Below, piece after piece: positions 33,348 through 42,484 of a stretch of DNA of 64,000 nucleotides. The notes under the pieces were generated by a model. That model did not search any database. It was not told the DNA's origin and was given only the letters and a program-made list of their open reading frames with translations. The stretch spans positions 19,876 through 83,875 of the forward strand of contig NZ_FMTT01000023.1 in assembly GCF_900100345.1 (NCBI RefSeq). The letters run 5' to 3'. Every line of letters starts with the position of its first letter. Position 1 is the first letter of the stretch. Source of the DNA: Paenibacillus tianmuensis. GTDB taxonomy: Bacteria; Bacillota; Bacilli; Paenibacillales; NBRC-103111. A program made the position numbers and the translations under genes.

Positions 33348-33977
33348 ATGGAGCATTTGGAATGTGACGTTTCCCCTTTAAAAAAGGAGCTCAAGGAACA
33401 ATTAACGGACATCCTACACAGCATCGGAAAGGTCGTTTCCAGCCTGGACGAGGTCAATACGTGCCTGCTTAACGAGATCGAGCATATTTCCAAGCGGTTC
33501 TCCAAGACAGGGGCGCTTGCATCGACCTATTATTTGAACTGTTTTCTGTCGCCCTATACGAGCAAGTATAGAGAGATTTCCCGTTCGGTGAACCACCTGG
33601 GTCTCAAACGCCAAGGCGCTCTCATTGTCATCCAGCGGGAGGATAGCATCGATTCCTGGATCACCCCGGGCATCCTCCTGTCCGCGGAAATTACCAGTTC
33701 CTTGCTAGAGTCCATCTTCGTTCCGGGCAGCCCGCTGCATGACGGGGCCGTATTTATACGCTCCGATCAGATCGTCTCGGCCGCCAACATCCTCCCTCTG
33801 ACCGAACGAACCTTCCCCAATCAAAAGCTGGGAACCCGTCACCGCGCCGCCATCGGGCTGTCGGAGCGGACCGATGCGTTAATCATTGTCGTATCCGAGG
33901 AAACCGGGAAAACCTCCTTTTGTCTGAACGGCCATCTTTATCCTTTCTCGATCCCCTCGGGATTCGTTATCCCTTAG
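33348..33977 (+). CDS. cdaS: Sporulation-type diadenylate cyclase CdaS
   Basis: A 209-residue c-di-AMP synthase. Residues 1-60 are the two-helix autoinhibitory YojJ-type segment typical of CdaS. The DAC domain follows with GALIVI (90-95), the catalytic DGA motif at 132-134 and the RHR motif at 164-166 (LHDGAVFI and LGTRHRAAIGLSE). Size and layout match B. subtilis CdaS, which is made in the forespore and supports germination. There are no membrane helices, so it is neither CdaA nor DisA. It is monocistronic, and its end overlaps the convergent DinB gene by four bases. Confidence 0.93.
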   Translation: MEHLECDVSPLKKELKEQLTDILHSIGKVVSSLDEVNTCLLNEIEHISKRFSKTGALASTYYLNCFLSPYTSKYREISRSVNHLGLKRQGALIVIQREDSIDSWITPGILLSAEITSSLLESIFVPGSPLHDGAVFIRSDQIVSAANILPLTERTFPNQKLGTRHRAAIGLSERTDALIIVVSEETGKTSFCLNGHLYPFSIPSGFVIP

Positions 33978-34471
33978 CACAGCGCTTTCAGCTCTTTAAT
34001 TTGCTCGATATGTCGTTCCTCATGCAAATACAATAATTCAACCCATTGATCTAAGGGCAAGTCGCCAAAAACAGGATGATTTACTGATATTGCCTTCAAA
34101 ATGGATTTGTCGTCTATCTTACTAAGAACATCCATCAATTTATTTCTTGATTCGCTTAATAGTTGAACGATTTGCAAAACTTGAAAAGCTTCGGAGCTTG
34201 GTTCCGAAATCTTGGGGGCTTGAATCTTATTAGACCGATCTGACACAAAGTGAACCGGTATGTGTTCTGAACCGGTTGGATTCTTTTGTTCAAGCCCAAA
34301 CACAATTGCTTTTGCGAACAACTTTTCTGTAATAAACAAATGATGACAAACCTGAGCTATACTCCATTTACTCATCTCAAACCGACGATTGAATTCATCA
34401 AAACTTAGAGAAGAAACCTCATTTAGCAACTGCTCTCTGGTTGTAAATAATGTCTCTTCAAATTTATCCAT
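33974..34471 (-). CDS. DinB-like four-helix protein
   Basis: A 165-residue DinB/YfiT-type helical-bundle protein. The metal-binding His pattern is visible: WSIAQVCHHLFITEKLF and LLYLHEERHIEQIKEL. Members bind Zn or Ni, and many act as thiol-dependent S-transferases (bacillithiol). The substrate here is unknown. The frame extends to 34504, but AAAGGAGAT sits before ATG 34471. It is convergent with cdaS, with overlapping stops. Confidence 0.88.
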   Translation of the reverse strand: MDKFEETLFTTREQLLNEVSSLSFDEFNRRFEMSKWSIAQVCHHLFITEKLFAKAIVFGLEQKNPTGSEHIPVHFVSDRSNKIQAPKISEPSSEAFQVLQIVQLLSESRNKLMDVLSKIDDKSILKAISVNHPVFGDLPLDQWVELLYLHEERHIEQIKELKALC

Positions 34472-34583
34472 ACGATATCTCCTTTCGTTTCCAAATATCC
34501 ACATTTATTATAACAAATTCCTTGCCTCTCTCAAGCAAAAAATAAACCATCATCTTGAAGCGATAAATGCCTTGCACGAAAAA

Positions 34584-34609
34584 AACCGGACCCTTAAAGG
34601 ATTCCGGTT
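34584..34609 (-). terminator. Terminator after the DUF523 gene
   Basis: AACCGGA and TCCGGTT pair around 12 bases. On the minus strand a T-run follows. Confidence 0.75.
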
Positions 34610-34618
34610 CTCATATGA

Positions 34619-35074
34619 TCAAAGAAAATCAGCAAGTCTCTCTTCTGAAACGACTTGAATTCCGTTTCTTCTAAGTAGAGCAGTTGTTACTCCATTTCCA
34701 ACAATTTTCTTACCTTTAAATTCACCGTTATAAATCATCGAACTTCCACAAGAGGGGCTAAACTCCTTAAGAATAACTACTGTTGCGTCGACCTCTTGAG
34801 CTTTTCTTAGAGTAGCATAAGCTCCCTTTACATACAGTTCTGTAACGTCTCTCCCCGATTTCTCGACAACTTTAGCCTTACCATCAAGGACATCTTCCCC
34901 ACTACCACCAACGATCTCAGCTGGTTCTCTTGGAGTTGAAAATCCCCCGAGCAATTCTGGACATACAGTTATCGCTTGGTTATCTTCTAACAATTGGCGT
35001 ATCTTGTTATCCAAACAATGCGTACCATTATATCTTACCTCTAGCCCTGCTAAACAAGAGCTCACTAATATCAT
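34619..35074 (-). CDS. DUF523 family protein
   Basis: A 151-residue YbbK-type protein. The N-terminal MILVSSCLAGLEVRYNGTHC and the later KEFSPSCGSSMIYNGEFKGK with paired Cys are the defining motifs. PELLGGFSTPREPAEIV is the usual middle segment. The Cys pattern suggests metal or iron-sulphur binding, but the function is unknown. The gene stands alone, with own terminator and an AT-rich upstream region. ATG lacks a perfect ribosome site (GAGGTGG at 35080-35086). Confidence 0.88.
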   Translation of the reverse strand: MILVSSCLAGLEVRYNGTHCLDNKIRQLLEDNQAITVCPELLGGFSTPREPAEIVGGSGEDVLDGKAKVVEKSGRDVTELYVKGAYATLRKAQEVDATVVILKEFSPSCGSSMIYNGEFKGKKIVGNGVTTALLRRNGIQVVSEERLADFL

Positions 35075-35137
35075 TTATACCACCTCAATCTAATTGTACC
35101 ATATTTCTTGGAGAGAATTTGCCTTGGCAATTAGAGC

Positions 35138-35178
35138 AAAAAACTCGAGTCCCTTCGTGTACAGGAAATCGAGTTTTT
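35138..35178. terminator. Bidirectional-type terminator
   Basis: AAAAACTCGA and TCGAGTTTTT pair around a 20-base loop, between the DUF523 gene and the 130-residue hypothetical gene. It most likely ends the latter's minus-strand transcript. Confidence 0.75.
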
Positions 35179-35200
35179 AATTGTGTCCAAGACCTAAAAC

Positions 35201-35593
35201 TTATTCCAATGATTTTTTTATTAATTTGAATCGCTCGTTGATCATTTCATGGGGATTAATATGCTTTACTCCAGCAGCCTTCGCTGCAAAACTGGCGAAA
35301 TTTAACCCTGCGCCAAATATTTGTAACGCTCCGTCGGCGAGGTTTCCTTTTTTTAATTCTTCGATGCCGTCTTTAATAAAATTGTTACTTTCGTCCAGAT
35401 GGCAATCAGCTATATATTTATTTCCTTCGTGAAATAATTTAAGATTTTCCAATACTTGATTTGCTGTTTCTTCTGAAATGCCCGCATCGATTTCCATAAG
35501 CATTTCGTTTATAGGTTTTACTAATCTTCCATACAAGCTATCATATTCTTCACAGTAAGATGCTATTTTTTCCCGTAATTCTTTTGCATTCAT
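35201..35593 (-). CDS. Hypothetical helical protein
   Basis: A 130-residue, all-alpha, acidic protein (MNAKELREKIASYCEEYDSL, INEMLMEIDAGISEETANQV). A short Ala/Gly-rich helix GALQIFGAGLNFASFAAKAA near residue 95 could touch membranes. AAGGAGCG precedes the ATG. Low GC and isolated position suggest acquired DNA. No family is recognised. It might be an immunity or antitoxin-type protein, but nothing proves it. Confidence 0.6.
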   Translation of the reverse strand: MNAKELREKIASYCEEYDSLYGRLVKPINEMLMEIDAGISEETANQVLENLKLFHEGNKYIADCHLDESNNFIKDGIEELKKGNLADGALQIFGAGLNFASFAAKAAGVKHINPHEMINERFKLIKKSLE

Positions 35594-35711
35594 TGTTTTC
35601 GCTCCTTTAATTATATTTTTTCATCTGCTTTTTCACAACTCCAAATCCTAACATATTTAGCATGACATCTTTTATATACTTTGTAAATAATAATATATTA
35701 TAAATATAAAA

Positions 35712-35786
35712 AAATAGGGCGGCCGCCAACATATCCTTGAAAAACATGCGTACGTTTTTCGCGTTTTGTTGGCGGTACCCCTATTT
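35712..35786. ncRNA. Three-tier structured hairpin, possible RNA element
   Basis: AAATAGGG pairs with CCCTATTT (outer), GCCAAC with GTTGGC (middle) and GAAAAAC with GTTTTTC (inner), with internal loops and an ATGCGTAC apical loop. The 75-base stem lies between genes. It could be a terminator, a small RNA or a regulatory leader. No T-tract follows at full length. Confidence 0.4.
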
Positions 35787-35854
35787 CCGGTGATGGTTTC
35801 TACAGTGCGCACCCTTCGTTTGACGATACCGAGCGTTTTCGCAGAACGCTGTGC

Positions 35855-36829
35855 TTACGGCATGGTGCGGCCCCGTGAGGCAACGTAGAGCGTGTACCAC
35901 TCTTCCCTCGTAAGCGTGATCCGCTCCGCTTCGCCGCAAGCCTGGATGCGATCGGGACGCACAGTGCCGATCACCGGCTGGATCTTCGCGGGATGACGCA
36001 GCAGAAACGCGAGCACAATCGCTTCGGGCGATACGTCCTTCTGCTCAGCCATACGGCTGACCAAGGCTGCGGTGGCCCGGACGGATTCCGGCTGCCCCGA
36101 CAAGTCGCCGCCTGTGAACAGACCCCGCGCGAGCGGGCTCCATGCCTGGATCTGGATATGTTCCATCTGGCAAAATTCCATCGTCCCTTCCGGGAACGAG
36201 ACGCCGGTGCCCTGCGGCTGGTTTAAATGCACGCCTGCATCCAGCCAGTCCAGCTTGAGCAGACTCATTTCCAGCTGATTCGCGATGAGCGGCTGCCGGA
36301 TCGCGGACTGCAGGAAGCGGATTTGCGCCGCGCTCATGTTCGAGACGCCGAACGCTCTCACTTTCCCCGCTTCGTGCAGTCGCTGGAACGCTTCCGCCAC
36401 TTCTTCCGGTTCCATCAGCGGATCGGGCCGGTGCAGCAGCAAAATATCCAGCGTCTCGATGCCGAGCCGGCTTAAAATCCCGTCGACACTCGCTTCAATA
36501 TGCTCCTTCGAGAAATCGTACCGCCCCGGAACCCCCTCTTCCTCGAAGCGGATGCCGCATTTGGATTGAATGATGATCCGCTCCCGCAGATCGGGACGCT
36601 CCTTCAACACTTGACCGAACACTTGCTCGGCCTTGCCCTTGGTGTAAATGTTCGCGTGATCGAACATATTGATGCCTGCGGAGAGCGCCGCCTCGACCGC
36701 TTCATGCGCCTGCTTGACGTGTTCCGCCGTGTACGGCTCCCGGTCCCAGCTTCCGCCAAGCCCCATGCAGCCGAGCACAATCCGGCTGGCGGGAAATCCG
36801 TGTTTATGTAATGGAATGGGTTTGTTCAT
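35855..36829 (-). CDS. Aldo/keto reductase, YdhF-like
   Basis: A 324-residue NADPH-dependent (alpha/beta)8 oxidoreductase. Catalytic residues appear in GINMFDHANIYTKGKAEQVF (Asp, Tyr), IIIQSKCGIRF (Lys) and DILLLHRPDPLMEPEEVAEA (His). The C-terminal IQPVIGTVRPDRIQ binds the cofactor. It resembles E. coli YdhF. Carbonyl substrates are unknown. ATG 36829 is preferred to 36862 because GAGGAGCG lies just before it. It is on the same strand as the NAT and the natural-product-like genes upstream and could be a tailoring enzyme, but the 86-base gap leaves this open. Confidence 0.9.
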   Translation of the reverse strand: MNKPIPLHKHGFPASRIVLGCMGLGGSWDREPYTAEHVKQAHEAVEAALSAGINMFDHANIYTKGKAEQVFGQVLKERPDLRERIIIQSKCGIRFEEEGVPGRYDFSKEHIEASVDGILSRLGIETLDILLLHRPDPLMEPEEVAEAFQRLHEAGKVRAFGVSNMSAAQIRFLQSAIRQPLIANQLEMSLLKLDWLDAGVHLNQPQGTGVSFPEGTMEFCQMEHIQIQAWSPLARGLFTGGDLSGQPESVRATAALVSRMAEQKDVSPEAIVLAFLLRHPAKIQPVIGTVRPDRIQACGEAERITLTREEWYTLYVASRGRTMP

Positions 36830-36915
36830 TGATAAGTACGCTCCTCTGCCTTGTTCTCGCAAGTCTGTCGTTATTATATGTCATGCTCGTGAACCGCTGC
36901 AATGGTGCGCCGGAC

Positions 36916-37671
36916 TTAGGGAGCGAGAAACCGCTCCAAGATGTCGTCGATGCGGCCGGCTTCGATCGTCTCTTTGGCTTTAGTCGGGCCGTCGACTACG
37001 GTCAAGGAATGATCGAACAGCGTCATCCGGCCTGCCTCCGTCACTTTCATCAAAAAATAAACTTTGTTGAACGGCGATTCCGGGGCGTATTGCGTCTCGT
37101 TGCACACCTCGGCAAAATCCTCGAGCTGCTTCGGTTCCAGATCAAACCTGTACAGGATGGTCCAGTCCCGCTCCTCCTTCTTTTCCAAAATATATCCGTT
37201 CCGCAGCTCAGGATACGCTCTGATCCGATAGAAACCGTCCGCGTCCTGAATCTCCTCCCCGGTTATGGGCACCGGACGGCGCGGGGAGTTGCCGCCAAAG
37301 CCGACGTCAACCAAATATAGACGCCCCTCCAAACGAACGAGATTGGTGGCATGCGAGCCTTCCGTCCCCCATTGGCTTTCCCCCCGATAGACGGTTGCGG
37401 CAATCATATGGGTCTCGAACCCAATCCGGCGCAGCAGCTCGCAGAACAATCCGTTTAACTCGTAGCAGACGCCTCCCCTGCGCTGGTTTACCAGTTTATC
37501 GAAGAGGTCGCCGGTCCGAAGCGCGATCGGAATGCCGCGCAGAATATCTAAATTTTCAAAAGGAACCCGGGTCACATGCCGCTTTTGCAGCAGCGTCAAG
37601 CCTTCCAAGGTCTGTTGAACAGGCTCTGCTACTTCGATGCGCTGCAAGTAAAGACGCGTATCCATGTTCAT
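36916..37671 (-). CDS. nat: Arylamine N-acetyltransferase
   Basis: A 251-residue NAT. The triad is Cys69 in RRGGVCYELNGLF, His107 in GSHATNLVRL and Asp122 in LYLVDVGFGG. The N-terminal VPFENLDI is also conserved. NATs move acetyl from CoA to arylamines or hydrazines, and homologues close amide bonds in polyketide pathways. The frame can extend to 37836, but GGGGGAAA before 37671 fits best. It lies 184 bases behind the BtrH-like gene on the same strand, so it may belong to that cluster. Confidence 0.93.
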   Translation of the reverse strand: MNMDTRLYLQRIEVAEPVQQTLEGLTLLQKRHVTRVPFENLDILRGIPIALRTGDLFDKLVNQRRGGVCYELNGLFCELLRRIGFETHMIAATVYRGESQWGTEGSHATNLVRLEGRLYLVDVGFGGNSPRRPVPITGEEIQDADGFYRIRAYPELRNGYILEKKEERDWTILYRFDLEPKQLEDFAEVCNETQYAPESPFNKVYFLMKVTEAGRMTLFDHSLTVVDGPTKAKETIEAGRIDDILERFLAP

Positions 37672-37855
37672 TTTCCCCCATTTCTTATTTTTGGAATCCA
37701 TGCTGCGGCGCCGAGGCACACGCAGGCAGTATCGTGTCGCAGATCGTTTCGATCTAGTATATGTCGAAGCGGCGATCGGTTCAACCACAATAATGCGGCT
37801 CCAAACCGCGGTGCATGAAAAAACAGCCGCCCGCAAGCAGCTGTTTTCCTTCTGG

Positions 37856-38914
37856 CTATGTTCCTACCGGCTGTCCCGATTCCACGCGCTTTAACAGCCG
37901 CTCCAGCAGTGCCGGCTCTCTTTCCTTAAACGCCTCCAGCTTGGCGGGCATCTTCGCGAAAATCCGCTCATCGCCCTTCGTTTCCGCGATAGCCAGCTGA
38001 TCGCGCAGCAGCTTCGCCTTGTTCGCGAGCTCTTCAAACGACTGATGCAGTTCCTCGTCCTGTTCGATGATGCCGTGCCGCGTGAAGTACCGGATTCGGT
38101 CCGCCATCACCTTTTTGTGCTCCCAGAGCAAATGCAGATGCCTTACGCCGTTGGGCGACACCAACGAAGGATGCCGCTCCGCTGCGGCTCTGAAGTACAT
38201 TTGGAGATACTCGTATGTCGCCAGACCGAACACTTCGCCATCCGGGTTATAATTGATCCGGTTCAAATGAGTCTCGCTGTTCAAATAATCACGCAACTGA
38301 TCCGCGACCGCCACCGGATCAAACGCAAAGGGATGCTCCCCGTTGAACCGGTAAAAAAACGTATGGTGATCCGCCGTAAGCCCGCTTTCGATAAGCCGCC
38401 TCATCGATTCGCAGGCGCTTATGAATTCCTCGAACGGAATTTTGAGGGTCCGGTACACCAGATTGCCATCGAACATCGAGACGTCGAACGTTCGTTCCTT
38501 TAGATCGTATCCGGAGAGCATCAGATGATGGGGAAAGGCGTCGCCCCCATAGGCGGGGCCGATCGTAATTTTCGATTCGTCGATGAAGACGATCGCATAA
38601 TAGCCTTGGCGAATGCGCCCGACCATAAACTCGACAAGCTCATCCGGCCGAAAACCGGACAGCAGTTCATAATTGACCGCGCAGGTCAAAAGAAACGGAT
38701 TGTTGAAATTCAGCTCGTTCGGCTTGCCCCGGAAAAAATCGAAAAAAAACTGCTGCCGTTTCTCCAGAAAGTGCTTCGTGCACGACATTTGGATGAAATT
38801 GGTATAGTACCAAGGCAGCGTCTCCTCGTAATTGTGCGTAATCGATAACGTATACGCCCAACGCAAGAAGCCTTTGATCGGCGGCGGCTGCAGCGGCAAT
38901 TGATACCGACTCAT
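37856..38914 (-). CDS. BtrH-like (papain-fold acyltransferase-type) protein
   Basis: A 352-residue cytoplasmic protein. The middle part (YYAIVFIDESKITIGPAYGG, FPHHLMLSGYDLKERTFDVS, MFDGNLVYRTLKIPFEEF) follows the C39/BtrH_N-like cysteine-peptidase pattern, with a candidate Cys in QMSCTKHF and His in PHHLML. The C-terminal 120 residues are helical. BtrH in butirosin synthesis transfers an acyl chain from a carrier protein to the aglycon. The neighbouring ATP-grasp and carrier-like genes support a related role. Family membership is by eye and unsure. The ATG follows GGGGGGAG. Confidence 0.5.
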   Translation of the reverse strand: MSRYQLPLQPPPIKGFLRWAYTLSITHNYEETLPWYYTNFIQMSCTKHFLEKRQQFFFDFFRGKPNELNFNNPFLLTCAVNYELLSGFRPDELVEFMVGRIRQGYYAIVFIDESKITIGPAYGGDAFPHHLMLSGYDLKERTFDVSMFDGNLVYRTLKIPFEEFISACESMRRLIESGLTADHHTFFYRFNGEHPFAFDPVAVADQLRDYLNSETHLNRINYNPDGEVFGLATYEYLQMYFRAAAERHPSLVSPNGVRHLHLLWEHKKVMADRIRYFTRHGIIEQDEELHQSFEELANKAKLLRDQLAIAETKGDERIFAKMPAKLEAFKEREPALLERLLKRVESGQPVGT

Positions 38915-38971
38915 AACATAAACTCCCCCCTTGCCCTCCTCAAGTAGATGCGGTTGTTTTCGCTTGCGGGG

Positions 38972-39958
38972 TTATCCGGTGGCTGCTTCTTTGCCGTACA
39001 GCTTGGCAATGCTCTCTTCAAGCGGGAGGTCCGCCACCGTGAAATCGACGACCGGAAACCGGTCAAGCAGCATCCGGGATACCGGCTTCAACTGCTCCTT
39101 CGGCAGCTCGATTACCGCGTGATACGAGTCGCGCTTCGTGACGCAGCCGAGCGATCTCAGACTTTCTTCCGGCACCGGCTCAGAAAACTGAACGTTCAGC
39201 ACCTTGACTTCGTTGAACAGCTCGTTGATTTTCTTGAAATCGCCGTCGTACAAGATACGGCCTTCGTTAATGACAATCGTACGCTTGCAGACGTCCTCGA
39301 TATCCTTCATATAATGGCTGGTCAAAATCAAGGTTGCCTTGAATTGCTCGTTGTAATAGGTCAGAAACTCCCGGATCTTCTTCTGCGAGATCAGATCGAG
39401 GCCGATCGTCGGCTCGTCCAGAAACAATAATTTGGGACTGTGGATGAGCGCCGCGATCAGCTCCATCTTCATCCGTTCGCCAAGCGACAGCCGCCGGACC
39501 TGCACGTGCAGCAAATGCTTCACATCCAGCATCTCCGACAGCTCGGCAAGCATCCGCTCGTAGGCGTCATCCGGAATCTGGTAAATGCATTTGTTCAGGT
39601 AGATCGACTCGATGGCGGGCAAATCGACCCACAGCTGATTTTTTTGCCCCATAACGAGCGAGAAGATGCGCTTGAATTCGTTTTTGCGCTCCCAAGGCGT
39701 ATGCCCGAATACCGAGGCTTCCCCGCTGGTCGGATGAAGAATCCCGGAAAGCATCTTCAGCGTCGTCGTCTTCCCGGCGCCGTTCGGCCCGATGAAGCCG
39801 ACGCATTCCCCGGAAGCGATCTCGAACGAAATGGACTTGACCGCCTCCTTCGTCAACGTTTTGCGGGAAAACAAATTTTTCAAGGAATGCCGGAGCCCCG
39901 CTTCCTTCGTATAATAATCGTAGGCTTTGTGCAGTCCGCTCACCCAGATCCGTTCCAT
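38972..39958 (-). CDS. ABC transporter ATPase of the ABC-2 export type
   Basis: A 328-residue ATPase with Walker A GPNGAGKTT, signature LSLGERMKMEL, Walker B KLLFLDEPTIGLDLISQKK and switch LTSHYMKDIEDV. The N-terminal KAYDYYTKEAGLRHSLKNLF and the ERMKMEL signature are typical of ATPases that pair with two ABC-2 permeases (viologen-exporter-like). No permease gene is adjacent, which is odd. ATG 39958 has CAGGAGG upstream, and the 66-residue extension is not supported. It is in a minus-strand run with the glycosyltransferase and BtrH-like genes. Confidence 0.85.
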   Translation of the reverse strand: MERIWVSGLHKAYDYYTKEAGLRHSLKNLFSRKTLTKEAVKSISFEIASGECVGFIGPNGAGKTTTLKMLSGILHPTSGEASVFGHTPWERKNEFKRIFSLVMGQKNQLWVDLPAIESIYLNKCIYQIPDDAYERMLAELSEMLDVKHLLHVQVRRLSLGERMKMELIAALIHSPKLLFLDEPTIGLDLISQKKIREFLTYYNEQFKATLILTSHYMKDIEDVCKRTIVINEGRILYDGDFKKINELFNEVKVLNVQFSEPVPEESLRSLGCVTKRDSYHAVIELPKEQLKPVSRMLLDRFPVVDFTVADLPLEESIAKLYGKEAATG

Positions 39959-39983
39959 GGCGTCCTCCTGATCGTATAATGGG

Positions 39984-41090
39984 TTAGACGTAACGCTCGT
40001 TTGGAGCCGTATCCCATTCCCTTCCGTAGTGGCAGGCTGTGCTGCGCTGCTTTCGCAGCCGTTCGTGGCAGGACTGCAAAGACGCGGCCGGAAATCCGGC
40101 CTCCTCCCAATCGTCATAGTCGATGCCGAATCCGCACCGCTTCCAAAAGGCGGCATTGCTTTCCTCGTGATTTCCGAACGGCTCCAGCAGCAGCAGCGGC
40201 GTGGCGTACACCAGCGAATCGTTCAAGGTAGCGCCTCCCGGCTTGCTGATAATCGCCCGGCTTAAGCGAACGAGCTCCAAATAGGATGCGTAGTCCGGCA
40301 GCCTGCGCCGCTCGATCGTCCCCTGCCGCCTCACGAGCTCCAGCATCGGGGGATAGGTGTATGCTCCCCCCGTATCCCTGATCCACGGACTCCACTCGGA
40401 ATCCACCATAAAATAGCGGGTTTCCCCGTCGTCCTCCTGCACTTCGCTCTCGTCATACGCAATGATATCCAGCCGGCAGCCGCCGCGCCGCAGCCGCTCG
40501 ATTTTGTCCCGATAGGTGCCGATCCCCCAGCCGCCGCCATGAATAAGAAATCGGTCGTTCCGTTCCTCAAAGGACGCGGCATCGGCGTCCGGCGGCGCGA
40601 TCCAAAAACCGGGGCTTCCGAGCCCGGGATCGTAAAACTGCACATTGCGATACGCTTGGTAGGAAGACTTATAAACCTTATACGAAGGGGTGTCGCAAGC
40701 ATCCATATGAATCCATTCGATATGGACGGGAAAGCCTGCAACCTCCTTGTAGGCTTCCAAAATAGGCAGCCAAAACCCCGTAAATGCGATAAACGTCGCG
40801 CAGCCCGTTTGCTGCCAATGCGCGTGCAGCCCGCGGACCGCCGAATCATCGAGATTCGGACTGATGTCCTTGGCCATCCGATGCCCGGTCAAGGCGACGG
40901 AAAAATTGTTGTGAAACGCTTTTTTATACCCATTGATTTTGCTGCGGATCTCCTCGAGATAGAGCGTTTCAAGCACCCGCACTTCCGCCCGGATATGTTG
41001 GCGCGCAAGGGTTTCCCGAAGATGTATCGCAGGAATATAGGCGCCAAGCGAATTACCTGAGGCCAACAGCGTGATTGCGTCCTTGGTCAT
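39984..41090 (-). CDS. GT-B glycosyltransferase-like protein
   Basis: A 368-residue cytoplasmic protein with a two-domain GT-B look. The N-terminal ITLLASGNSLGAYIPAIHLR is a nucleotide-fold start. The C-terminal ISKPGGATLNDSLVYATPLL and EPFGNHEESNAAFW resemble the UDP-sugar-binding site of MurG/UGT enzymes, with the Gly-Gly and His-Glu pair. It likely transfers a sugar onto the product of the cluster, but donor and acceptor are unknown. It is 21 bases from the ATP-grasp gene and 25 from the ABC gene, so it is cotranscribed. Confidence 0.7.
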   Translation of the reverse strand: MTKDAITLLASGNSLGAYIPAIHLRETLARQHIRAEVRVLETLYLEEIRSKINGYKKAFHNNFSVALTGHRMAKDISPNLDDSAVRGLHAHWQQTGCATFIAFTGFWLPILEAYKEVAGFPVHIEWIHMDACDTPSYKVYKSSYQAYRNVQFYDPGLGSPGFWIAPPDADAASFEERNDRFLIHGGGWGIGTYRDKIERLRRGGCRLDIIAYDESEVQEDDGETRYFMVDSEWSPWIRDTGGAYTYPPMLELVRRQGTIERRRLPDYASYLELVRLSRAIISKPGGATLNDSLVYATPLLLLEPFGNHEESNAAFWKRCGFGIDYDDWEEAGFPAASLQSCHERLRKQRSTACHYGREWDTAPNERYV

Positions 41091-41111
41091 GGACAGCCCC
41101 CTGTCCTTCCG

Positions 41112-42482
41112 TTAATGGAATACTGTCACCGAGAGGTCATGCAGCACTTGCTTCAGCCGCTCCAACGCCACTTCCCGGGTCTCCTCCGTCTGTCCGATCA
41201 CCGACACGTACAACCGGCCTTTCGGCTTCGCCGAAGACCGCCCGCCCGGGCCACCATTTACGGTTAGCGTACCGGAGGATAGCGGCATGATGCCGCTTGA
41301 CCGCAGCGGGGTAAACAACAGCTGCTCATCCTCCAGCGCTTGAAGCAGCCGATCGAAGCGGAAGCCATCCGGCAGAGCGACGGACAGATAGGTAAGCCAG
41401 CCCTTGAGACTCCAGCCTGCAAGCAGCCGGTCCAGATGCGCATTGATGAGCCCCATCGACATCCGGGCGTTCACCTCGACGATGGGGACAAGCTCTCCGC
41501 CCTCCAGCACCATCGAGTCGAAGCAAACGTATCCGAAATAGCCGTCGAGATGCAGTTCGCGCAGCGCCACCTCAAGCATCCGGAAGTACCCTTTTTGTTC
41601 GAGGGAGTTCACAAAGGCGGCTTCCGCCGTGACGGAGCCGCCATAATTTTGCTGGCGGTTTATCATGCGCTGCACCGAAATCAGCTCTCGGGAGCCGTCC
41701 GACTCAAGCAGCCATTGACTGGAGAAGTCGGCTGCTTTGGGCAACAGCGGTTCGAGCAAAAAGAGCGTCTGGGAGCCGGCTTCTTCTTGCTTCCGCAAGT
41801 ACGAAACGATCCGTTTCAGCAGCGACGGGCTTTCGATCAGCAAATTGCCTTTGCCCGATACGCCGAACAGGTCCTTGATCAGAAAAGCGCCTTTAAGCAG
41901 CAGCTCGGTGCCGTATTGCTCCACTTCCTCCGCACTCATAGCCGGCGTACCGTAAGCGTGCAGTCCCGTATCCTCCAGCAGCCGATGGTGATACAGCTTG
42001 GAGTTCACGCGCTTCACTACAGCCAAATCCGGAAGAGGGTTGGCGAAAACTACCTTTCCCGCATACTCTTGCGCCTCTTCGGTTACCGCGTACGGAGCAA
42101 GCACATACGGCTTGTCCGCATTGAAGCTGGGGATTCCGTCTTGGGGAGCGAGCTTAAAGATACACGACGCGAAATCCTGCGAGCGCAGCGCTTCTTCGGC
42201 TTCCGGCGAAGTCAAGTCCACGACGCTGTGGTGGTGAAACGAAACGCCCAGCCTGGCGAAATAATCCAGCAGCACTTCGTCGATCCCGCAGCGACTATAC
42301 AATATATCGTTAGGTCCGCACAGCGGAAAAAGCAGTTCATCCATACAAAGAACGATCCGGTCCCTTTCCGGGTCGGGAATTCGGGGCAGCATCGACAGCA
42401 AAGGATCTCTCCAACGCGTTTCCGGGTCAAATGTGCCCATGACCGTTTTGCGCACAGCGACGGCAGATTTACTCGACAGCAT
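41112..42482 (-). CDS. ATP-grasp ligase
   Basis: A 456-residue enzyme with an ATP-grasp core: VVKRVNSKLYHHRLLEDTGL, LLLKGAFLIKDLFGVSGKGN with the ATP-binding Lys residues, SLEQKGYFRMLEVALRELHL and the metal site GELVPIVEVNARMSMGLI (E-x-N). Such enzymes activate a carboxylate as acyl phosphate and join it to an amine or thiol. BtrJ-type relatives load amino acids onto a carrier protein. The start ATG lies two bases after the stop of the carrier-like ORF, so the two are coupled. Confidence 0.85.
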   Translation of the reverse strand: MLSSKSAVAVRKTVMGTFDPETRWRDPLLSMLPRIPDPERDRIVLCMDELLFPLCGPNDILYSRCGIDEVLLDYFARLGVSFHHHSVVDLTSPEAEEALRSQDFASCIFKLAPQDGIPSFNADKPYVLAPYAVTEEAQEYAGKVVFANPLPDLAVVKRVNSKLYHHRLLEDTGLHAYGTPAMSAEEVEQYGTELLLKGAFLIKDLFGVSGKGNLLIESPSLLKRIVSYLRKQEEAGSQTLFLLEPLLPKAADFSSQWLLESDGSRELISVQRMINRQQNYGGSVTAEAAFVNSLEQKGYFRMLEVALRELHLDGYFGYVCFDSMVLEGGELVPIVEVNARMSMGLINAHLDRLLAGWSLKGWLTYLSVALPDGFRFDRLLQALEDEQLLFTPLRSSGIMPLSSGTLTVNGGPGGRSSAKPKGRLYVSVIGQTEETREVALERLKQVLHDLSVTVFH

Positions 42483-42484
42483 GA

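Noticed and set aside
39959..40156. N-terminal extension of the ABC ATPase
   Set aside because: It overlaps the glycosyltransferase gene and is low-quality sequence. CAGGAGG marks ATG 39958.
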